From assembly GCA_035048485.1 (NCBI GenBank), contig CM068588.1, forward strand, positions 2,666,001-2,730,000: 64,000 nucleotides of DNA. Direction: 5' to 3'. Under the pieces are notes generated by a model that saw nothing but the letters and a program-made list of their open reading frames with translations, did no database searches and was not told where the DNA came from. Source of the DNA: Pteria penguin. Its lineage: Eukaryota > Mollusca > Bivalvia > Pterioida > Pteriidae. Made by a program: the position numbers and the translations under genes. Below are positions 61,301-64,000 of this stretch, one piece after another. Each line of letters starts with the position of its first letter. The first letter of the stretch is position 1.

Positions 61301-63896
61301 TGTCATGGTAAACAAGTATATACTTATATGGAAAACCAGGGAGGTAATTTCCAAGGCAAAGCCAGCTTACTATATTATGAGTGAACAAGTTCCATTGGCT
61401 GCCCAACTGCCTCTGTGACTTTTCCATTACTCGTACATCTTTGCCTGCTAAATTTACCATGTCTATGTCCCAAGATATTGGCATTCTACAAATTAGAAAT
61501 CTCAGTTAGTACGTAATGCTAGTACCTATATGTGAATACAACTAAAACGAATTGATATTGGCATTCTACAAATTAGAAATCTCAGTTAGTACGTAATGCT
61601 AGTACCTATATGTGTATATAACTAAAACGAATTGATACTGGCATTCTACAAATTAGAAATCTCAGTTAGTACGTAACTCTAGTACCTATATGTGTATACA
61701 ACTAAAACGAATTGATATTGGCATTCTACAAATCAGAAATTTCAGTAAGCAGGGAATAAACTTAACGCTCACCCACTCGCCCAAGACGAGTAAAATTTGT
61801 TGTGGACGACAAAGAAACACTTCCTACTCGCCCACGTGGCGAACAAAAAATCTGCAAGATGAATCAGCCGTTTCCTTGTTGAATTCTAATCTGAATCATC
61901 TAGACGCTTAATTCCTTCACTGAGTAAGCGGAACTAAGCATCTAGATGTTTCAAATCCGGACATGTTCTTTTTATTTGTTAGTTAGCAGTATCTGGTTTC
62001 AGTGGCGTAGCTACCATTACACCAAATACGCACATGCGTACACATCATTTTGTCAAAAATATAGTATCTCATGAGAGAGAGAGAGGTGGTCGTTTTCCTT
62101 TCCCCCAAACCCCTGCCTTTCTTGTGCATACACATGATTTGTGCTCTGGCTACGCCCTTGGGTTTCACGTTTGTTTATATAGGTCAAAGCATAGTAATTC
62201 CATTTCCCATAAGGTCTCATGTTAAATTAACAAATTTCCAGCAAGATTTACACAACATCCTGCATTTTAGCTATATACAATCTAATTTCTATTGAAACAG
62301 TCGGCTCATACCTTCACCGTTTCAATAGAAATTATATACAATCCATGTATCAAAATGTTTGTCAGACCGTCCTCTATCAGAATTTTAACAGTTTATCATA
62401 GGTTATCCACCTTAATTTTGAGAAAATCATGCTGGAAGGGGGTCAACAACACCCCCCCCCCCCAAATTCAAAGGTAAACAATCTGTCTATCTATCTATCT
62501 ATCTATCTATCTCTTTTTAGGTTATAAAATTTCTACATTAGCGAAATGAGATAAAAATTCATGATTTTACAGCAGAATCAACCTTTATTTATAGATAGAT
62601 TAAATAAATTCATTCAATCACAGCTCCTGATACATTGAAAAAGTATTCCTCTCTCCCTACACCATCAGCCAATCACGACTCTCGTTAATTACTGTACTTT
62701 GATCTTTGAATTATGGCTCAACAAGCCTACTTAGGAAGTTTTTTTTTTTTTGGCCATTCCGAAATGTATCGCCGTCAAAACGGGACGATTACTTCAAGGA
62801 GTAAAATTGGAGAGAAATTGTTGTGTAATGTAATAAAATTCAGAAAAAAAATGATTAGTTTTTCTTGCAATTTTTGAATGGTTTTAGTGTGGACTCATAA
62901 AGATTGGTGTGGGCCCGTAGATTCTGAGTCTTACGAGCCCACATGGCTCGCCAAAATTTCGGTTAAGTTTATTCCCTGGTAAGTACGTAACGCTAGTACC
63001 TATATGTGTACACAACAAAAACGAATTGATATTGGCATTCTACAAATTAGAAATCTCAGTTAGTACGTAACGCCAGTATCTATATGAGTACACAACAAAA
63101 ACGAATTGATATTGGCATTCTACAAATTAGAAATCTCAGTTAGTACGTAATGCTAGTACCTATATGTGTATACAACTAAAACGAATTGATATTGGCATTC
63201 TACAACTAAGAAATCTCAGTAAGTAGGTAACGCTAGTACGTTTATGTGTACACAACAAAAACGAATTGATATTGGCATTCTACAAATAAGAAATCTCAGT
63301 AAGTACGTAAGCCGGTGTGGCCTAGTGGATAAGGTGCTCGGCTCTTGATCGAGAGGTCGCGGGTTCGACTCCCGCCCGGGGCACACCGGTGTTCTGTCTT
63401 TCGGATGAGACAGTAAAAACCGAGGTCCCGTGTCACGGTAGGCGTGGCACGTAAAAGATCCCTCACTGCTTCGGGTGGGTCCGTTGCAAAGGTCTAAATT
63501 TGTATGCAATGCATCAGGCAGATGCCGTCACCATATACGTGAAATAATCGTGGAGTGACGTAGAACAATAATCAAACAAACAAACAAACAGCAAGTACGT
63601 AACGCTAGTACCTATATGTGTACACAACAAAAACCAATTGATATTCTGTGTCATTATTCTGGATAAACAATCTTCTTATCCTGAACATATCTATTTACTT
63701 GAAATTAGAAATACAGATTCTGTACTTGACATTCCTTTCTTTGCAAAATTAAAACTCCTCAGTATCTTCCTTCACCTTAAATTTTAACTTACTTTGTTTT
63801 ACAGTCAAACACTTCACAGTTCTCTGGTTCTAAATATCTTTGAGCCATTTTCTTTTTTAAACCCTCTTTGAGATTTTTACCCGGTTCTATCCGTAC
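37201..63896 (-). CDS. BRAF: RAF/BRAF serine-threonine kinase gene, 13 exons in window, 5' end outside
   Basis: RAF is the Ras effector kinase that phosphorylates MEK in the cytosol and at the plasma membrane. Thirteen exons join in one frame of 547 codons plus stop. Numbering from the first residue seen: Ras-binding domain (most of it) 1-60; a complete C1 zinc-binding pattern, H71 to C116; CR2 14-3-3 site RDRSSSAPN (Ser148); P-loop GSGSFG 240-245; catalytic lysine 259 in AIKRL; RKTR dimer-interface motif after VL; HRD Asp352; DFG Asp370; C-terminal 14-3-3 site HRSSSEP (Ser505). The tail CASPKTPI matches BRAF rather than RAF1, as expected for the single invertebrate RAF. The catalytic lysine rules out KSR, which has arginine there. 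Intron positions, including a 47-nt exon over the catalytic loop, follow vertebrate BRAF. Odd points: Met at the BRAF Val600 position, a short linker between C1 and CR2, a 28-nt microexon, and a possible alternative exon at 53,639-53,747. Confidence 0.95.
37471..37731 (+). mobile_element. Family 1 SINE with target-site duplication
   Basis: tRNA-like head gtcggtgtagcccagtggat, body with gatgccgtcaccatatag, tail aatcaatcaat. Flanking direct repeats aatatgaggttctaat (37453-37468) and aatatgaggttttaat (37732-37747). In RAF intron 12. Confidence 0.85.
38041..38175 (-). CDS. BRAF: RAF exon r12: kinase C-lobe end
   Basis: Acceptor atctttacag, donor CCCCAG|GTAAGA; 135 nt, phase 0 in and out. Encodes [20 protein letters not shown] and [10 protein letters not shown], matching BRAF. 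Confidence 0.95.
38380..38900. repeat. Degenerate array related to the RAF r11 donor array
   Basis: Units of about 40-45 bp with tttatcgctgtgacatg and gacttacccag or cttaccatg words, in RAF intron 11. Confidence 0.7.
39511..39640. mobile_element. Fold-back element in RAF intron 11
   Basis: Left arm tttttgacaggttgacatgg and right arm ccatgtcaacctgtcaaaaa are inverted, spaced by about 60 bp. Confidence 0.65.
39660..40420. repeat. 24-bp array resembling the RAF r11 exon-donor junction
   Basis: Unit gacttaccatgtctttattg plus ctat; its reverse complement reads CATAAAGACATG|GTAAGTCA, against CATAAGGACATG|GTAAGTTG at the real exon end (40,924-40,942). Around 25 or more copies. Confidence 0.92.
40931..41062 (-). 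CDS. BRAF: RAF exon r11: APE motif and C-lobe
   Basis: Acceptor atatatttcag, donor GACATG|GTAAGT; 132 nt, phase 0 in and out. Encodes [20 protein letters not shown] and [16 protein letters not shown]. Tandem arrays resembling its own splice junctions lie on both sides. Confidence 0.96.
41063..41780. repeat. Array resembling the RAF r11 acceptor, fills intron 10
   Basis: Units of about 22-24 bp such as gcatactgaaatatatagag plus aca. The reverse complement contains CTATATATTTCAG, like the true acceptor TTTATATATTTCAG. Copies degrade into acacagaaatatatataaac units at 41,300-41,460. Confidence 0.85.
41786..41904 (-). CDS. BRAF: RAF exon r10: DFG and activation segment
   Basis: Acceptor atatgatag, donor TGGATG|GTAAGG; 119 nt, phase 1 in, phase 0 out. 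Encodes [20 protein letters not shown] and TGSILWM. The codon at 41846-41848 is ATG, placing Met where human BRAF has Val600. Confidence 0.96.
41905..43978. other. RAF intron 9, AT-rich, no exon seen
   Basis: No recognisable element. The word ggtgtcc or cgtgtcc recurs at about 42,119, 42,299, 42,468, 42,682, 43,219 and 43,410, which hints at a worn repeat. Confidence 0.4.
43979..44025 (-). CDS. BRAF: RAF exon r9: catalytic loop, 47 nt
   Basis: Acceptor ccactttcag, donor AACA|GTATCC; 47 nt, phase 2 in, phase 1 out. Encodes [16 protein letters not shown] recall the matching human BRAF exon as also being 47 nt. Confidence 0.95.
45061..45298 (-). mobile_element. Family 1 SINE, tail worn
   Basis: Reverse-complement head gaagccggcgttgcctggtg, B box gttcgagtcccgc, body gatccctcactgcttcgtg. 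Flanks share attgatac. Confidence 0.75.
45788..45964 (-). CDS. BRAF: RAF exon r8: alpha-C helix, hinge and gatekeeper
   Basis: Acceptor cattttccag, donor ATGGA|GTAAGT; 177 nt, phase 2 in and out. Encodes [14 protein letters not shown], gatekeeper Thr in [14 protein letters not shown], and ISRQTAQGM. Confidence 0.96.
46270..46555 (-). mobile_element. Family 1 SINE
   Basis: On the + strand starts attgattgattattgtttta, holds tatggtgacagcatctgcct and cagtgagggatcttttacgt, and ends gccacatcggctt. Confidence 0.8.
46612..46800. mobile_element. Fold-back element in RAF intron 7
   Basis: Arms of about 80 bp: aatagaccacttcccaatct with ttgacaatgactgtcttttt on the left, inverted on the right (aaaaagacagccattatcaa, gattggcaagtggtctatt). 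Confidence 0.85.
47152..47357 (-). CDS. BRAF: RAF exon r7: kinase N-lobe
   Basis: Acceptor tgctatag, donor TTAG|GTAAGC; 206 nt, phase 0 in, phase 2 out. Encodes [10 protein letters not shown], the P-loop [29 protein letters not shown] and NEVAVL. The region before the kinase has no SSDD motif but is acidic (RDANEDW). Acceptor and first 21 nt are duplicated 56 bp upstream. Confidence 0.96.
47337..47448. repeat. 56-bp duplication covering the RAF r7 acceptor
   Basis: tctcggcctctcagtccgta, then actatagca, occurs at 47,337 and again at 47,393. The second copy carries the first 21 nt of exon r7 and its CTATAG acceptor. Confidence 0.92.
47669..47793 (-). CDS. BRAF: RAF exon r6: Ser/Pro-rich linker before kinase
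   Basis: Acceptor tgtgcttag, donor AAGG|GTAAGT; 125 nt, phase 1 in, phase 0 out. Encodes [20 protein letters not shown], with SP and TSP sites typical of the RAF hinge. Confidence 0.87.
48290..48560 (-). mobile_element. Worn family 1 SINE
   Basis: Diverged copy: tatggtgacaacatcagcct, gagcagtgaggaatttttg and gtgaacttttacagtgagca mark body and head. Confidence 0.65.
48650..49800. repeat. Composite array in RAF intron 5, 30- and 54-bp units
   Basis: Units built from atcatgtatcaatgtacctc, agatttattg and tagtttactaaatgattcta. Unit lengths are multiples of three, which leaves a 231-codon + strand frame open at 49,003-49,698; I do not regard it as a gene. Confidence 0.92.
49831..49858 (-). CDS. 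BRAF: RAF exon r5, 28-nt microexon
   Basis: Acceptor tttatttgcag, donor TCAG|GTAATT; 28 nt, phase 0 in, phase 1 out, encoding DMYMLPSQS. It is required to bridge the phases of r4a and r6 ([17 protein letters not shown]). Confidence 0.78.
50709..50855. repeat. 73-bp direct duplication
   Basis: Two copies of attacaaacaacagccagtt followed by gccatta and ctacggtagg to ggcaaccttatgga. Confidence 0.85.
51073..51350 (-). mobile_element. Family 1 SINE with short target-site duplication
   Basis: + strand starts ttgattgattgattgaatat, contains tatggtgatggcatctgtct and cagtgagggatcttttactt, ends actaggccacc. Flanks share ctatgtgca. In RAF intron 4. Confidence 0.8.
51480..51600. repeat. Short tandem repeat of tccaaggaaatttccaagag
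   Basis: Alternating ggtggtctacctccaagga and aatttccaagaggtgg words, about five copies. Confidence 0.85.
51840..52060 (-). mobile_element. Heavily worn family 1 SINE
   Basis: Recognised by gttttacattcctccaaaat, tatctacctgatgcg and accatggcagaaatctcatg in the usual order. Confidence 0.45.
52188..52790. repeat. Dispersed 'aaggtcaaggtca' repeat, two units plus tail
   Basis: Units of about 140 bp with aaagttatggcccagaaaag, gtgaccttgaccttgagaat and gacaaggtcatgacacttcc; related tail at 52,540-52,790. A relative occurs at 60,890-61,150. Confidence 0.75.
52920..53165. repeat. Tandem repeat of about 42-45 bp, five to six copies
   Basis: Unit includes gccaagtccttacaagatat, ggcacagtg and cctaatgacttaa. 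Confidence 0.85.
53639..53747 (-). CDS. BRAF: Candidate RAF exon r4b, alternative to r4a
   Basis: Acceptor ttgccatag, donor TTGG|GTAGGT; 109 nt open in the one frame that fits phase 2 in and phase 0 out, the same phases as r4a. Encodes [20 protein letters not shown]. It can replace r4a between r3 and r5 but cannot follow r4a in frame. No expression evidence; it could be a chance open stretch. Confidence 0.4.
54544..54655 (-). CDS. BRAF: RAF exon r4a: CR2 with canonical 14-3-3 site
   Basis: Acceptor ttcgatag, donor GAG|GTACAG; 112 nt, phase 2 in, phase 0 out. Encodes [18 protein letters not shown]; the third serine (Ser148) equals human BRAF Ser365, the inhibitory 14-3-3 site. Joins r3 and r5 in frame. 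Confidence 0.92.
55140..55860. repeat. Degenerate tandem array in RAF intron 3
   Basis: Units of about 30-35 bp with gacaatacttgttctgtgtg and acaaagaaaatgg. Confidence 0.85.
56040..56960. repeat. Degenerate tandem array, caccattatggcaccaatta type
   Basis: Loose repeats of accattatggcaccaataaa and tcaccatcactggatttatc. Confidence 0.8.
56961..59097. other. Right part of RAF intron 3
   Basis: No exon recognised. Contains a worn family 2 SINE on the - strand at about 57,860-57,985 (ggttggttgatagtgac, caggaggtaaccaacctc, ttgaaaccctgatc). Confidence 0.5.
59098..59252 (-). CDS. BRAF: RAF exon r3: cysteine-rich C1 domain
   Basis: Acceptor attatag, donor GGGC|GTATGT; 155 nt, phase 0 in, phase 2 out. 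Encodes [20 protein letters not shown] and on to QVDLPVPR. With His71 it fits HX12CX2CX9CX2CX4HX2CX7C exactly. Confidence 0.95.
59787..60300 (+). pseudogene. Broken pogo/Tigger-like transposase N-terminal fragment
   Basis: The translation starts at an ATG and reads [20 protein letters not shown], then [10 protein letters not shown], a stop (TAA near 59,958), NESTVREMK and [16 protein letters not shown], then a stop or frame change near 60,092 into [20 protein letters not shown] and LGFATI. This order resembles the N-terminal DNA-binding half of pogo/Tigger-like transposases of marine invertebrates. It has at least one stop and one frame change, and no catalytic domain, so it is dead. It lies in RAF intron 2, antisense to RAF. 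Confidence 0.6.
61371..61485 (-). CDS. BRAF: RAF exon r2: end of Ras-binding domain
   Basis: Acceptor aatttgtag, donor AATATA|GTAAGC; 115 nt, phase 2 in, phase 0 out. Encodes [19 protein letters not shown], matching the BRAF PIGWDTDISWLTGEELHV strand, and ends FTHNI, the first zinc ligand (His71) of C1. The acceptor and first 13 nt are repeated in an upstream 80-bp array. Confidence 0.9.
61750..62978. mobile_element. 1.2-kb terminal-inverted-repeat element
   Basis: Ends cagggaataaacttaa and ttaagtttattccctg are perfect 16-bp inverted repeats, flanked by gtaag at 61,745-61,749 and 62,979-62,983 (5-bp duplication). No transposase frame seen, so non-autonomous. Nested inside are a small element (62,000-62,160, ends gtggcgtagcta and tggctacgcc) and the dispersed repeat at 62,320-62,620. 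Confidence 0.75.
62320..62620 (+). repeat. Dispersed element, copy 2
   Basis: Reverse complement of 14,640-14,925; both translate in one frame to a similar peptide containing [12 protein letters not shown]. Also holds a (CTAT)n tract and a poly-C tract. Confidence 0.65.
63311..63592 (+). mobile_element. Family 1 SINE, best-preserved copy
   Basis: tRNA-like head gccggtgtggcctagtggat, B box gggttcgactcccgc, body gatccctcactgcttcgggt and gatgccgtcaccatatacgt, tail (CAAA)n. Flanked by aagtacgtaa on both sides (63,301 and 63,593). Inserted in the 80-bp array. Confidence 0.88.
63793..63896 (-). CDS. BRAF: RAF exon r1: Ras-binding domain, middle part
   Basis: Acceptor ttttcag, donor CAAA|GTAAGT; 104 nt, phase 0 in, phase 2 out. 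Encodes [20 protein letters not shown] and then LEPENCEVF, aligned with the BRAF segment that holds the key Ras-contact arginine; an arginine is kept. Earlier exons lie beyond the right edge. Confidence 0.85.
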
Positions 63897-64000
63897 CTGA
63901 AAAAGGTTTTAAACATTCTGATACATGTAGATGTTGATGATATTGATTGAATCACCATGGCAACAGAATTCAAAGACATATGCAATGTGTGCTCTTATTT

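Larger units (their letters stand above)
61474..63645. repeat. 80-bp array carrying the RAF r2 acceptor, split by insertions
   Basis: Unit gatattggcattctacaaat, tagaaatctcagttagtacg, taatgctagtacctatatgt, then about 20 bp more. Four acceptor copies at 61,486, 61,566, 61,646 and 61,726 and four at 63,040, 63,120, 63,200 and 63,280. Interrupted by the element at 61,750-62,978 and the SINE at 63,311-63,592. Confidence 0.93.

Noticed and set aside
63311..63385. tRNA gene at the head of the 63.3-kb SINE
   Set aside because: The head is well preserved but continues directly into the SINE body and (CAAA)n tail.
37201..63896. KSR pseudokinase rather than RAF
   Set aside because: The catalytic lysine, HRD and DFG are intact, and there is a Ras-binding domain, which KSR lacks.

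Overview
The window is eukaryotic, AT-rich and dominated by introns and repeats, and it carries two recognisable animal genes. The tRNA-derived SINEs ending in (CAAT)n or (CAAA)n, the dispersed blocks full of 'aaggtcaaggtca' and 'tctgtctgtccgtctg', and the protein sequences together suggest a mollusc, most likely a bivalve. I cannot name the species.

Layout. Positions 1-9.7 kb are gene-poor, with tandem arrays, microsatellites, a small inverted-repeat element and two possible non-coding 5' exons. From 9,763 to 31,823 on the + strand lies a complete CPED1 gene (cadherin-like and PC-esterase domain protein). I could join 21 coding exons in one continuous frame of 1,020 codons plus stop. From 31.8 to 37.2 kb is a convergent intergenic region. 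From 63,896 down to 37,201 on the - strand lies a RAF/BRAF kinase gene that enters from beyond the right edge. Thirteen exons join in frame to 547 codons plus stop, covering most of the Ras-binding domain, the cysteine-rich C1 domain, the CR2 14-3-3 site, the whole kinase domain and the C-terminal 14-3-3 site. The first part of the gene is outside the window.

The most unusual features concern splicing. (1) RAF has two neighbouring exons with the same splice phases (54,544-54,655 and 53,639-53,747). Each can join the same flanking exons in frame, but not both together. One encodes the canonical inhibitory 14-3-3 site; the other encodes a similar Ser-Ser-Ala-Pro peptide without the arginine needed at -3. 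This looks like a mutually exclusive exon pair that would switch off an autoinhibitory site. (2) Five exon boundaries in the two genes lie beside tandem duplications that include the splice site and a piece of the exon. These are CPED1 exon 5 (donor), RAF r11 (donor and acceptor), RAF r7 (acceptor) and RAF r2 (acceptor, each unit with a TACTAAC branch-point-like word). (3) RAF has methionine at the position equivalent to human BRAF Val600.

Mobile DNA includes at least two SINE families, several fold-back elements, a 1.2-kb terminal-inverted-repeat element inserted in a splice-site array, and a broken pogo/Tigger-like transposase fragment. CPED1 is a predicted type II membrane protein of the secretory pathway; RAF is the cytosolic Ras effector kinase. 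Nothing in the sequence links their functions; they are simply convergent neighbours.
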